From: Zantedeschia hybrid cultivar
Lineage: Eukaryota > Streptophyta > Magnoliopsida > Alismatales > Araceae
Assembly: GCA_030544215.1 (NCBI GenBank)
Contig: JARZZO010000004.1
Coordinates: 14,248,501-14,312,500, forward strand
Length of the DNA: 64,000 nucleotides
Direction of reading: 5' to 3'
A program made the position numbers and the translations under genes. This document shows, in pieces, positions 22,801 to 34,560 of the stretch (the first letter of the stretch is position 1; each line of letters starts with the position of its first letter). The notes below the pieces were generated by a model. That model was not told the origin of the DNA, searched no databases, and saw only the letters and a program-made list of their open reading frames with translations.

Positions 22801-23880
22801 AAATCTGTATTTATCAGTTCTAGACTCCAGCTTATCTGTATCATGTCTTTTGACATGAACAGGACATCTCTAAACTTTAACATGCTTAAGGTTTGGTTTC
22901 CTTCCATTCCATATCTCATATGAAGTGGATGTAACAGATTTGTTAGGTACCTTGTTCAAGATATACATAGTCGAGATAAGTGCATATCTCTATAGGGATA
23001 CTGGTAATTTAGATATACTCATCATAGATCGTACAATTTTCATCAATATGCGATTCCTCCTTTCTGATACACTATTCATCTGATGTGTATAAAGAGGTGT
23101 AAGCTGAAAAAAGATACCATTATCCTTTAAGTATTTTATGAACTCTGTACTTAAGTATTCCCCACCACGATCCGATCGGATAGCTTTGATACTCTTTCCA
23201 GTTTGTTTCTATTCTTTATTATTAAATTCTCTGAATTTCTCAAAGACTTTTGATTTATACTTCAATAAGTATATAAAGTCATACCTTGAGAAATCATCAG
23301 TGAACATAATGAAATAGGAGAAACTACTAATGGTTTAGGTAGACATAAGACCACATACATCAGAATGTATTAGTTCTAATATATCTTTGGCTCATTCTCC
23401 AGTTCTAGTAAATAGAGATTTAGCTATCTTACCAATCAAACATGACTCATAGGTTGCATATGATTCATAACCAAATAGATCTAAGTATCTATTTTTATGC
23501 AACATTTGGAGTCTGTTTTCTCCAATGTGACCAAGCCTACAATGCCATAGATAGGCTTTGTTCACTTCATACTTATTCTTCTTAAGTATATTACTAACAT
23601 TAAAATTATTGTGAGACACATTCTATAAGTACAACCTATTGGATAATAAAGTAGAAGCAATTAATTTATTTCTAAAATAAATTGAACAACCATTGTTCCT
23701 AATGAATATAGTGTACCCAATTCTATCTAAATAGGAAATATAAATAATGTTTCTTATTATGCTAGGTACATAATAATATTCATCTAATGAAAAAATGTCT
23801 CCGGATGGTAGCTTGAGATTCACTGTCCCTACAATGATCGTCGCAACTCTTGCACCGTTACCTAGCCTCAGTTCCACCTA
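22801..23880 (-). pseudogene. Copia protease remnant, GAG-pre-integrase and integrase
   Basis: From 23877 downward LRLGNGARVATIIVGTVNLK is a protease flap-region match, but the preceding D-S/T-G active site is not found, so the protease is truncated. The pre-integrase domain has WHCRLGHIGENRLQMLHK (about 23555-23500) with a damaged zinc finger (TYESCLIGK, one Cys replaced by Tyr). The integrase core is readable in pieces: the second catalytic Asp in SDRGGEYLS (about 23172-23148) and the Glu region SERRNRI (about 23080-23055). It is broken by stops and cannot be functional. Confidence 0.75.
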
Positions 23881-24029
23881 GCTGGTCTTCAGCTTACGCC
23901 TTCTTGTCAGCACCTGCACATAATTATAGATATAAGAAACACATCAAGTATCTAATACCCATAATGTTTAATCTCTAATTGACAAGTTTAAATATATCAT
24001 ATAAATATCTGAAGCGTCCTACTGCTTTA

Positions 24030-24843
24030 CATTTTCTTGAGCCTTGTCCTTGAAGTACTCCTTACAATTCCTCTTCCAATGGCCCTTCTGATGACAGTAG
24101 AAGCATTCACCATTCTCAGAACTTTTGCCCTTATCCTTCTTAGCAACCTTTGGCTTTTTCTGATTCTTGCCTTTACCTTTCCTAAAGGCTTAAATTGCTA
24201 GTTTTTTCCTGTTGGTCCTACCAACCATGAGGATCTGCGATTTTTCCTTCACAAGGTTTCCCTCTGTAGTCTTCAGCATATTCAGTAATTTAGTCAAAGA
24301 AGCTTGGATTTTGTTCATGTTAAAATTAACGATGAATTAAGTATATGATTGTGAAAGGGAAGATAGAACAAGATCAGTATGCATCTCTTTGGGAAGTGGG
24401 ACCCCAAGAGCATCCAACCTCTTCACCCATTCAATCATCTTCAGCACATGAGTCTGCACTAAAAATCTCTTTACCATTTAAACCTTGAACAGATTCTTAG
24501 ATATCTCATATCTTTCGATTATGCTTTGCTCATCAAATAGCTCCTTCAAATAGAACATGATGGATCTTGTATCTATCTCCTCATGTCGTTTCTTCAACTC
24601 ATTGCTTATAGAGGCTAGCATGTAGTATTAGACCATGGTGGAATCTTCCTTCTATTTCTCATATGTCACTATGTCCTCCTCTAGGACATCTAATGCTGGT
24701 TTAGTAGGAGGATCATCATCCAAGACAAACGCAATTTGTTCAGACCTGAGGATAATCTTTAGGTTCCTGAGCCAGTATGAGTAGTTAGGGCCTATCAAAC
24801 GATTGGCATCTAGTATGTCATGCAACGGGTTATAGTGCAACAT
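24030..24843 (-). pseudogene. Copia gag
   Basis: The minus-strand frame starts at 24843 with MLHYNPLHDILDANRL and LIGPNYSYWLRNLKIIL, the N-terminal gag signature of this Copia group. It continues in shifted frames to a CCHC zinc knuckle CFYCHQKGHWKRNC (about 24106-24065). Several stops interrupt it. In the live element this protein forms the virus-like particle that packages the RNA. Confidence 0.75.
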
Positions 24844-26910
24844 TTTAGCCTACAGGAGATAATGAATTTCAATTAGAAAAAATTCAGTTATTAATTTAAA
24901 AATAAGATATAGCCTTCATTATCTAGTTTTACTCCCACTAATTTTCATCGGACTGTATAACCTTCAAATATACAGAATGGGAGATGCCGACTGTCTCCTA
25001 GTAGGGATCAGAATCTCCAAGAATCACAGTATGACATCAGATAAACACATAGTATCATACTGTTGTCTTAGAGCAACCATCTCATGGTAATTGCAACCCC
25101 TTGCAATATTCGATCGTATTTCGGCTCTTAGATTTTTAATGGTCCCAGATAAACACAGTAGACCATTATGTTTGGTCTAAGCTTTACCATCAATATGTGA
25201 CAAAATAGAGTAGAAATATAACTCCCGGATAAACACGAGTATAGCTACATCGTTCTTCTACTCCAATCCCAAGACATCTTAATGCCATAGTTAATAGTCC
25301 TTCCATCAGATGATGGCAGATCTCAGGTAACATAAGAAAGTGCCATTACTGAATCAAGTTCTAAAAACTATATTGATGGAGAGCCACGCGGTATATTCTC
25401 AATGACTCGCATTACGGCTTAGACTTTATGATGAAGGTTTTATTTATTTATGTTGGTCTCATCCTAAGTAATAATATTTAAATATATCGCAAAAATATAC
25501 TAATAACCTAGTTATTTGATTTGTAATCAAAAGAAATTCATGCATCGCATATATGTCATGGTGTGTTCATAGATAACAAAGTAGTTTGACTTTAGCCAGA
25601 CAGTCAAACACACACACATAAACAATATAACATTTATATTATGAGTCTGCAAACTTATAGGCCTAATGAACCCCTTCATTTTCCTTCTTGGTTGCAGTTG
25701 TGGATCGTCTTGGCTCAATGTTCGGTTGCCTCGATCAAATTACATAATAAATTCTGATTTTACATGATAATTTAATAGAAAGCCTACGGCGAGTACATTA
25801 AGGAGGGAGGTAGAGATACAATGGAATATGAGAGAGAGAGGTTCGCATACTTCTATTTATTAATAATTAATAAATCATACACCATTGATCTACATCCACA
25901 CATCATCACATGAAATATTTATCAAATGCTTATCTATGACCACCGTGTGCTTTTTATTAATCAAATCACACATGAATTAGAACATCACATGGATAAAGAA
26001 ATAAATTTACGAAAATAAATATTTTGGTTTCAGTAACCAAGGACCAAACAAAAATTTGGGTTAATTTGAATTTTTTTAAAAAAATATTCAGTTAATCATG
26101 CAATTAAATCATATTTAAAAGCTATAAACACACATCACATGTGCATAGAATCCAAAATGTTAATTTATAGAATATTCCATGCAAATTAGAACGCTTTAAA
26201 AAAAAAAACAAGTCTAACATTTAGATTAATCTGCAATTAGTAATCTAACAATTAGATTATCATTTATCTCATGTAAATCTAACTTTTAGATCATTTTGTT
26301 AAAATTAATTATCAATTTAACATTTAAACTAATAATTAACAATAACGAATTCACAATATTTGTTAATAAAGATAATGACTAAAAATTCTTTTGGTTCCCA
26401 TTATGACAAATTGAATAAAGCAGGAACCGGGGGGGGGTTACTAGCGGCGCCAGCGGGGTGACCGGCACCCTGCCCGCGTCGGATGGCACCGTCCGGCCAC
26501 CTGCACTGCAAAAAGGGGCAGCCCGACCGCTTTTTCCAATTCCTGTTTGCAGTGGTGGTCGTAGGAAGGGAAGCTCACCGTCAGCTGGTCAACGCCGGCC
26601 AGGCCAAACCAGCGCCTATGGTGATGTTGGCGGTGGCAGGCGGGATCCCTGGTCACACCAGGATCCTCCCCAGATGCCTCACCATCGCATGGGGTCATCC
26701 GAACAACACCCTCTGTGCATCGTTCTTCGTCCCACGAAGAACATGAAAACCCAAAAAAAAAAATTCGAATTTGCAGAGTTAAAATTGATCAAATTGACTA
26801 TAGTCATCCTATGAATAGAATTCCTGAAACAAAATCGAACTACTTGCATGGAATATAACCATAAAATTAAATTTCGAAAATCAAAACAACGAAGAATACA
26901 GTAGAACCTG
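24844..26910 (-). other. Long Copia leader with a GC-rich island
   Basis: About 2 kb separate the primer site and gag. Most is AT-rich and non-coding. At 26427-26705 there is a strikingly GC-rich block, beginning next to a run of nine or so G bases. Open frames exist on both strands (for example 26441-26698 on minus), but none has a recognised domain. Confidence 0.5.
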
Positions 26911-26922
26911 GCTCTGATACCA
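26911..26922 (-). promoter_or_regulatory. Copia primer-binding site
   Basis: The minus strand reads TGGTATCAGAGC, the exact complement of the 3' end of initiator Met-tRNA used by most Copia elements. It lies four bases inside the 5' LTR. Confidence 0.85.
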
Positions 26923-26926
26923 CTTT

Positions 26927-28555
26927 TGGATTCACTATGTCAGATCTGAATAAAATGCAACGGAAAAATAAAGTAAGATCCTTGTTGTTTCTCATAAATA
27001 AATCAAATTGTGAAAACGATTTTTCACCTTGCGCGGATTTGAATTCGCGTTCATCCGGTTCTGTCAGTGTGATGCCGCAAGCCGCGCAGGTGCCCAATGT
27101 CTAGTAGTATCCTTGCGGTCTTCGCTTCCTCACTCGGTGCAACGTCTACGGATCCCGTTTGGCTGCACATAATTCTCCGTGGCATGTAGTTTCGAATTTT
27201 CCGTCAGACGGGAAGTGAAGCGAGTGGGAGTCAGAGCGGAGCCTAGGGGGGGCCGTGACATGTAGTTTCGAATTTTCCGTCAGACGGGAAGCGAAGCGAG
27301 CGGGAGTCGGAGTGGAGCCTGGGGGGGGGGGGGGGGGGGGCTCTGAGAGGGGCACCTAGGAGAGAGAGATGAGAGAGAGGGGGGAGGTTGGGTCAGCCCT
27401 AAGTTGCTCGCCCCAATACTCGAAGCGGTACTTTAATAATAAGTGATTTCGTAATTTTTCGAAAAAACACACACTTATCCAAAACCCCGTTAAAATATCC
27501 ATCGACTTGAAAATCTTTTGCGTGTGACCCTCTAGGCCCAAATACCAGTCCAATTAATGGCCCATTAAGTTCAGTAACTATTTACGGACCCATTGAATTA
27601 ATTAATATCCTTATATTAATTAATCAGCCGAATTTAATGTCCCACAACAAATTCGGACGGGCTTCCGATCACATTGGATGCCGAGCAACACCGTGTGATC
27701 CCGGAAAGCATTGGGGTTCTGCAACCCACTATTAGAACCTTTCCATCATCGGTTACCGCGCGGATATAATCTTTCATCCGTGCAATGTTCCCGAATCGAC
27801 CTAGGGTATGGTTTGCCATTAAATCCTAGCCGGTCGATTCACTTGAATCAGATGCAGTTAATCTATATCAGATAACTCTTTATCTGATACAGAGTCCACT
27901 CTAGCCAGGGACTTAAGTGCATCATTTTTGGAACATTCTCTCTCCTATTACTGAGAGCAGGTGATCTCATATTGACCACACAATTGCCTTCGAGGGCATC
28001 TCCCTGAACCCGATCACTTGACTTATTGATATCCTATGGTTAGGGATTCGTTAGTCAAGTTCGAAACTCAGAGACGTACCAACAAGGTATCCTTGGTGTC
28101 TCAGGTCCAAGGACCATCCATGCAATTGTGACGAAAGAATCGAGTTGGTTAATAGTTAGGTAGCTACCATCCAGTGATTCATAGTTGGATCAATTCAATG
28201 AGCTCATTCGTCAATGAGCACTTACATGTCCAACATAGTGTCTCCACACAAGTGACTTATAAGATCAGTCACCCTCATCATATGAACTGAAGTAATATGT
28301 ACTAGTCTATCTGGATGTCCGATGTCTTTCTCAAGCATCCTTCAACTAGGAACAATTAAGAACATGCGTTTATAAGTCTTCAGTCCCGTAATTATGATTT
28401 CATCATAATTCGAATACTATTGTACGTGTTCATGGACTTCATGGTGATACGATAAACAAAGATCGAATTAAATACATAATGAAATTATGTCATTTTATTA
28501 ATAAACTGAATAATACTTAGTATCATATTTGGTTGTAGGACACCTAATACTAACA
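26927..28555 (-). repeat. 5' LTR of the minus-strand Copia element
   Basis: On the minus strand it starts TGTTAGTATTAGG at 28555 and ends GTGAATCCA at 26927, four bases before the primer site. Positions 27725-28555 align with the truncated 3' LTR at 20109-20939 and with the LTR at 61451-63015. It contains a 76-bp tandem duplication (27177-27252 and 27253-27328) ending in a run of 20 G at 27321-27340. The outer side abuts gypsy integrase sequence at 28556. The target duplication cannot be checked because the partner LTR has lost its outer end. Confidence 0.82.
27177..27340. repeat. 76-bp tandem duplication and 20-G homopolymer
   Basis: Two adjacent copies share TAGTTTCGAATTTTCCGTCA and GAGTGGAGCCT-type words with a few differences. 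The first ends in seven G, the second in twenty G. The Copia LTR at 61451 has no comparable tract. Confidence 0.8.
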
Positions 28556-29290
28556 GTTGGGAGTAGCACTTACCTACTGTAGAGTTTGCTTATTATAATA
28601 ACTATTATTCCAACACTGGCATAGCACCTTATGAGGCACTGTATGGGCGACCATGCCATTCCCCTTTGGATTGGTTCGAGGTTGGTGAGAGAGTTGGTCA
28701 GGCTAGACTTGACTGAGAATTATCAAGAACTGGTGAGGTTGGTCTGTGATAGGTTGAGGGCAGCTCAGAATAGGCAAAAGAGCTATAAAGATTCTCATAG
28801 GAGACCTCTAGAGCCCAAGGTAGGAGATCGAGTTTTCCTTCGAGTGTCACCTTTAAGGGGAGTGATGAGATTCATAAAGTAAGGCAGGCAGAGTCTACGT
28901 TACATTGGGCCTTTCCCTATTCTTGCTCGGATAGGGGAGACCGCATATCAGCTAGCCTACCACCCAATTTGGCCAGAGTACACGATGTGTTTCATGTTTC
29001 GATGCTCAGCAAGTATGTTTCGAATCCTTTTCATGTGTTAGACTATTTAGAGTTGGAGATTGCAGAGGATCTTTTGTTGCCAGAATATCCAGCTCAAGTG
29101 GTCGATCGCAAGGAGCAGGCATTAAGGAACAAGGTGATTCCCTTGGTAAAAGTAATTTGGCTGCACCGTTCTTGAGGCGAAGCAATTTAATTGAGAGCAT
29201 AGTGATGAGATGCGAGAGTAGTTTTTGTATTTGTTCGAGTATGTTCTTCCCCTTCCCCTTTTTGTATTTGATCTAGTTTAGTTATCTTGA
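28556..29290 (+). pseudogene. Integrase C-terminal part of a Tekay-like gypsy element
   Basis: The frame reads VEFAYNNYYSNTGIAPYEAL (about 28587-28640), GRPCHSPL, then RQKSYKDSHRRPLEPKVGDR (about 28775-28835) and a chromodomain-side match YIGPFPILARIGETAYQL (about 28901-28955). It continues into PAQVVDRKEQALRN (about 29090-29130), as in Tekay-type elements, and ends near KVIWLHRS. Stops and one or two frameshifts disable it. It lies on the same strand as the gag-protease at 10220-11541 and supplies the expected C-terminal end, so both may belong to one element. No 3' LTR of that element is seen: similarity ends near 29290. Confidence 0.76.
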
Positions 29291-31130
29291 CTTACTTTGT
29301 ATTCAAACCTCAAGCCATACAACTACGGAATCAAATAACATACAAATTAGACATGAATGATGAGAAACAAATAAACAAAGCAATGAACATGCCATTTACC
29401 ATCAAAATATCCAAAGAGAATTTTGTCTATTGCCAATACAATAGTTCTACAAAATGTATCATCAATACCAGGATTCTCATAGTACATCAAATATCCAATA
29501 GAAATAAAATCACTTAACTCACTAAATAAATGGAAAAGTATATATTTCTCTCAACACTACTACATCAATCTATTAAATTAGAAAATTAAATTTAAATCTA
29601 GATAACCTGCTCATAAGTCCAAGTTCAATATCCTCAAAGCAAATCTTCCTCAAGACTTAACTCCCCTTCTTTAGACTATAAAAATGTTAATAGATTTTAT
29701 GAGTACAACCACTCAGTAGACAATCAAACCCACAAAATGTTAATAATATAATAGTTGAAAAATGATGATAACTAACTAAGTATAATTCACTATTCTACAT
29801 ATATCTCAAACAAGAACATGATACAAAAATATGGTCGAATATAAATTTATCAAATTAAATGTATTTTTTAATAATCATGAACATATCAACTAATCATATA
29901 GTCCATGGCGTAGTCAAATTCATATCAAATCATACTAGTCATGATTAAAATATATCACATATTGAATAGAACATATCAAATTATTAAATTGTTAGGACGT
30001 TACATATCGTCATCCCTTCAACATAACAAATATCAGATAACAATTATCATAGCATAGTAGCTTATCAAATCAGGTTCATATCATCGATTATAAGGTTAAG
30101 ATAGATTCATATGATTTCAAAGAAATAACTAAGCAGAATAGGTATATATCTCAAATAAATAAACTAAAGTCAAAGGGTATAACTAAGTAGAGAATTTCAT
30201 ATTTCTGTGTCAATCAAATATATAAAATCAAATAGTAATAGACATGCACCTAAGTTACAACATAAGGAGCTAAATGAAACAAATACCAAAGCATCGAGAT
30301 AATGATGAAAAGGTTAACTGGGGAGTCTAAGTCCCACGCAACTGCAGACCTCCAGGACGTTATGTATCACCGTCCTTTGATTCACTCGGCTAGAAATCAA
30401 GATTTCACTTGTTTGTCCTCGGATTTTAAAGAAAATAGTATATCTAATATTGATACTTATAATAGAATCGGGCCAAAAACCTCCTTAAGATAACAATGTC
30501 TAAGCAAAGTCAAATAATTATGCCACAATCAGATAACATAGATCAAATGATGATAAAATATGAACATAGATCTGGAATTTAAATTATCAAGGCGCTATAT
30601 ATAAGTCAATATATATACTTTTATATACAAAATAGCCACTTAAAGAGTCAAGATGACCATATAGATGAAAAATCTGAACAAACTTAATGCTAATAGGTTA
30701 CTGGACAAAAAGGAAAGGTACTGAAATTTTCTCAGATTTTTTAGATCATCAAACATAATTTTTGAATATTAAAACTAATTTTCAAAGTTAAAAATTTAAT
30801 AATTAGGTCCAAAAATAAAAAATAGATTAAAAATAGCCAAACTTGGCGAACATGTCAAATAGGCCAAGTGAAATATGTGGGCAAAGTTTCATATAATTTG
30901 GACATCAAATGAGTGATTTAAAATATCAAATAGTATATGAAGAACTTGAGTGAGTTTTGGCCAAATAATTAATTTATAAAAATTATAAAATTTTATTGAC
31001 ATGTAAGATTTATCAAAACAAAGTTGTGGTCAAAATTTCAGGTCAATTAGACTTCAAATAATGAAATTAGAACGAATCAAAGTTTGACTTGAAACCTAAA
31101 CTGGTTTCTATCAGAACAGCTTAAAATGCA
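29290..31130 (-). repeat. Probable gypsy LTR, minus strand
   Basis: AT-rich DNA with LTR-like words on the minus strand, notably TGTAACGTCCTAACA (near 30006-29992) and, further up, ATAACGTCCTGGAGG...GTGGGACTTAGACTCCCC (about 30365-30325), resembling chromovirus LTRs. No protein domain is found and neither end is certain. The plus-strand frames at 29287-29517 and 30302-30493 have no motif. Confidence 0.4.
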
Positions 31131-31134
31131 TCCA

Positions 31135-31690
31135 GAATGAGAAACTACAGTCAAAACTGGATGAGATGCAGAAGCTCCACTCTTGAGCACTGCTCATGGG
31201 GATGCAACATGGCAACCTCCTCCATCATCTCCTATAGAAGGAGGAAGAGCTAGAGTCGGCTAATCATCGGAACTCCAAGCTCAAGGAAAAGGTGTGCCAG
31301 ATGGACACTGAGAACGAGACATTGTTCTGCATCATCCAAAAAAATGACGTTGTGGTTTGCAACCTCTATGCTAGCCTCAACCAAGGTTTTCTATAGAACG
31401 GTAATAGAGCCGGCATCGGCGCCCACGTTGAGGTGGCGGCACTACCACAGGGCCTAAAGGAGGGATACGGGGATAACAATAGCATCACAACACCTAAAAC
31501 GCTTTCGGTGCTGGAAGCTGTAGGGGTAAAAGACGGAAGGGGAAGGGGCGTGAAGGATGTGTTGAGAAGGGGAGGCGCCAATGGTGGTGCAACCGTACAG
31601 GCACCTATGTTTGTGCCACCAGTGCGATCCCCACGTCCACGCTTGCCCCATCTATAAGGCCCCCATGAAAGCCACTCTTCACATTTTCCT
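31135..31690 (+). pseudogene. Degenerate copy of a BOI-related RING gene (exon 2 part)
   Basis: The sequence aligns with exon 2 of the RING gene at 50691-51272. NEKLQSKLDEMQKLHS (31141-) matches its start, then KLKEKVCQMDTENETLF matches the coiled coil, and GLKEGYGDNNSITTP matches EEGYGDSDSVTP. In another frame YRHLCLCHQCDPHVHACPIY corresponds to the second half of the RING finger, followed by MKATLHIF. The first RING cysteines are lost and there are in-frame stops (for example at about 31230 and 31395) and a frameshift. Exon 1 is not found upstream, where LTR-like DNA begins. It is probably an old duplicate of a paralogue rather than of the present gene, since identity is moderate. Confidence 0.82.
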
Positions 31691-32170
31691 TTCCTGCGAT
31701 CACTTCTACCACGGGCACCTACTCCCTGTGAAGGTGGCTAGCTATTCAATTTTGCAATGGGGTCCATAAGAGTGGCTGAATTCTCCGATCAAGTGACATT
31801 TTGATTACGTTGCTGATGAACGAGGCTAGTAGCATTTTCTAGACCGTCTAATCAAGGAGCTCCTCAAGTGGTCATTCAGAGTATTCAGTCTTCGGTTTGT
31901 TACTAGAGGGCACAAAAACCAAAGTTTGCTTTGGAAATTGGAAGTTGATCGATGGCCTGCTCCGTTTTTTTACCTCAAGTTTCATTTGTGGACATGAATG
32001 AATTAGCTCGGTCGACAAAAAGATAGGAAAGTTAACACAAAGGTAAACCAAATTGCTGGGGATCCTGCAAGGAGACATATACTAGATAACCGAAAAGGAC
32101 AATCCAAATTGTGAGAGGAAAACTTACTCGGAGAGGCCGGCCAACATGTGCCAAGAAGGGTTGCAACAGC
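31691..32170. other. Flank between the RING pseudogene and the Tat element
   Basis: No gene is recognised. The last five bases (ACAGC, 32166-32170) are the target duplication of the Tat element and recur at 46496-46500, where the interrupted flank continues. Confidence 0.5.
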
Positions 32171-33571
32171 TATAGACACGCTAATTTTGACGTCATTTCG
32201 AGTAAATTTCATATCATATAATAATGCCTCAGAATGGTCTGATATTTAATCATTGATTAATTTTTATTAATCTTTTTGAGTGTCGGATTTAACAGACATG
32301 TTTAAGTTAATCAATTGAATTGATTTTAATTCAAATTCAGTTAAAATATGAAAAAGTCTAAACGACGTTGAGTTGGGTAGACGCCATTTAGAGTTTATTC
32401 TTATTTTAACGTTTAAATTTGAATTTTAATCAGCTGGTTAATTAGCTAAAAGGCGTCTGTCAGTCTTGACGTGTTTTAGGTTTCCTAAGCTATTTTAACT
32501 TCTCTTCCGGATGTTTATCCTTATCTTAATTAGTGTAAAAGACGTCTACGGATGTGGACGCGTTTTACCTAATAAAGATAAAGATAAGTTCTTCCGGATG
32601 TTTATCCTTATCTTAATTAGTGTAAAAGACGTCTACGGATGTGGACGCGTTTTACCTAATAAAGATAAAGATAAGTTTTTCCGGATGTTTATCCTTATCT
32701 TAATTTAATCTGAAAGGCGTCAGAAATGGATGACGCGTTTTAGATAATTACAGATAAAGATGAATTAATCTGTATTTATCTGTCGGTTAAGATGGATAAA
32801 TTCGAGGTTTTTTCTATGTTAATCACGAATGCAGAAGAAGCCTATAAATATCTTACATCTTCAATGGGTAAAAAGGTTAAGCGTAATCTTGAGTTGATTA
32901 TTATTGAGCAATAGCGAGTTGAAGATCGGAGCAACAACGCCGGAACGCTGAAGCGCTGTCATTTCCAGAAGTCCGCATCTTTTTAAGATTCTTCATCCAA
33001 TTCAAAAATTCAACCATTGGGCATAAGTCTTTCTATTTCTGCATCTTCATTTTATTTAATTCTACATTCATCATTCACTTCATGCAAACACACAAACACT
33101 AGCATTCTTTCAAAACCTATTTGATTAAGGGATTTCAAAAGCCATCAAAATAAGTAAGTTTGCTGTTCAATTACATGCTTAACATCATGATTAGAATAGA
33201 TACTGCTTTTGCTTAAAGTTCTCATCATTATTTTCTTCATTTCTATTTTCATCTTTCCTGCAAAAATAATCAAAAGGGGAGTAAATCAAGCACAAGTCAA
33301 AAGGATTTCTGGACGATCCTTAACCTCAAACTCAACAGCAAGAACAAAAGCAAGAAAGGGCTCTCTTTCTTCAGCCGGCTGAAGGAGGGGAACTAAGAGT
33401 TCAGAATCTTCCGCATTTAAACAGGTAGGCGATCAAACCTTCTTTTTGGAACTTTTTAGTTAAAAGTTTCTGGCGATCACTGCACGTAGTTTCTGTTTTT
33501 AATAGGTTTATTTTGCACCTAAACAACATAGATTCTTCATGATAATCACACTAGCATTTTAAGCACTCACA
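32171..33571 (+). repeat. 5' LTR of the Tat element
   Basis: It starts TATAGACACGC, where the 3' LTR has TGTAGACACGC, and ends CACTCACA. It holds two 87-bp tandem units (from about 32507), a TATA box CTATAAATA at 32842-32850, and the palindrome CTTCAGCCGGCTGAAG at 33369-33384. Inverted GCGTC...GACGC words occur at about 32361, 32448, 32537, 32624 and 32712. The TG start has mutated to TA. Confidence 0.93.
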
Positions 33572-33578
33572 GCTTTTT

Positions 33579-33596
33579 TGGCGATCACGGTGGGAC
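33579..33596 (+). promoter_or_regulatory. Primer-binding site candidate of the Tat element
   Basis: TGGCGATCACGGTGGGAC begins seven bases after the 5' LTR and starts with TGG, the complement of a tRNA CCA end. The general form TGGCG...GTGGGA resembles primer sites of other Tat/Athila elements, including TGGCGCCGTCTGTGGGAA at 60661 in this window. The tRNA was not identified. Confidence 0.6.
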
Positions 33597-34560
33597 TTGG
33601 TCTCGTTATCTTTTAGTTTTTTTGTTCTTGCTATCATCAATCGGGCACCCACGGTGCACCACTTGTGTCTCTCGACACGTCCTCACCAATTGGTGAGTGT
33701 TTTTAGTTTAGTTAATTTCCCTCGTGCACCATGTGCACACCCCAGTGGCAAGATTTTGCCCTCCCCTTGATTAGTTTAAAAAGTTGTTTTTGTGATGAAA
33801 TGTTGAGTGATTGATTGATATCTTACTTGTTTAGTTAGTAAAATCATCCTGTTAAAATCTGGAACTAAAAAAAATCTGCATGAACTGATTATTTACTGCT
33901 TTTATCCTGTTTGAAGAGGAATCAACCCAGAAATTCTTCCTGCAAAACTGCTTCTGCGACATGAAAAGCGTCTAGGCTCACTGACGCGTTTCAAACTGCG
34001 TCAACATACCAAGACGCTTTTCAGTCTTCATTCTCTGTTGTCTGCAATCTGAGTTTCTGCGAAAAAAAATTAAGATTTTGTTTGAATAGTGTCGACTACA
34101 CTAGACGCAATTCAGACAGTTTTTTAATTTTTCCCCAGTTCTCAGATTTTTGTGACTTGAGTGCTACTACCCATTATTATTAAGCATTAGAGGCCATCCA
34201 GGCCATAGGACATACGCATTGAGGTGAATACCCTCCTCTTCTTAGGAACACACTACTTGACGTCAGCAACTCTCTCTGATTGGGTTGGTCCCTTGATCAG
34301 ACTAGAGAAGTTGACGTTGAGACCTCCATAAGTCCCCAAAATCAAGGTATTCCTCCTTGATCATCGGGCTGGTTGTACCAGTTGAAGTCCCAGTTAGATT
34401 CCATAAAAACGTTGTGAGATAAAGCCCTAGAGAATAACGGTGGATATTAAACAGAAACTAGGATCCTATCCTTGAGCGAATTTGTGGTTTAATCAAATCC
34501 AAATAACTCAACAAGTAATCTTAAAATCACGTTAAGCATCCACTTGTTTGATTAATCTCT
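33597..34560 (+). other. Leader of the Tat element
   Basis: Non-coding sequence before gag. It carries further GCGTC...GACGC word pairs at about 33963-33993, 33998-34022 and 34089-34112. No upstream open frame like the extra ORF of Ogre elements is present. Confidence 0.6.

Noticed and set aside
32511..32708. Repeated small protein (MFILILISVKDVYGCG twice)
   Set aside because: It is a translation of the non-coding 87-bp tandem units in the LTR.
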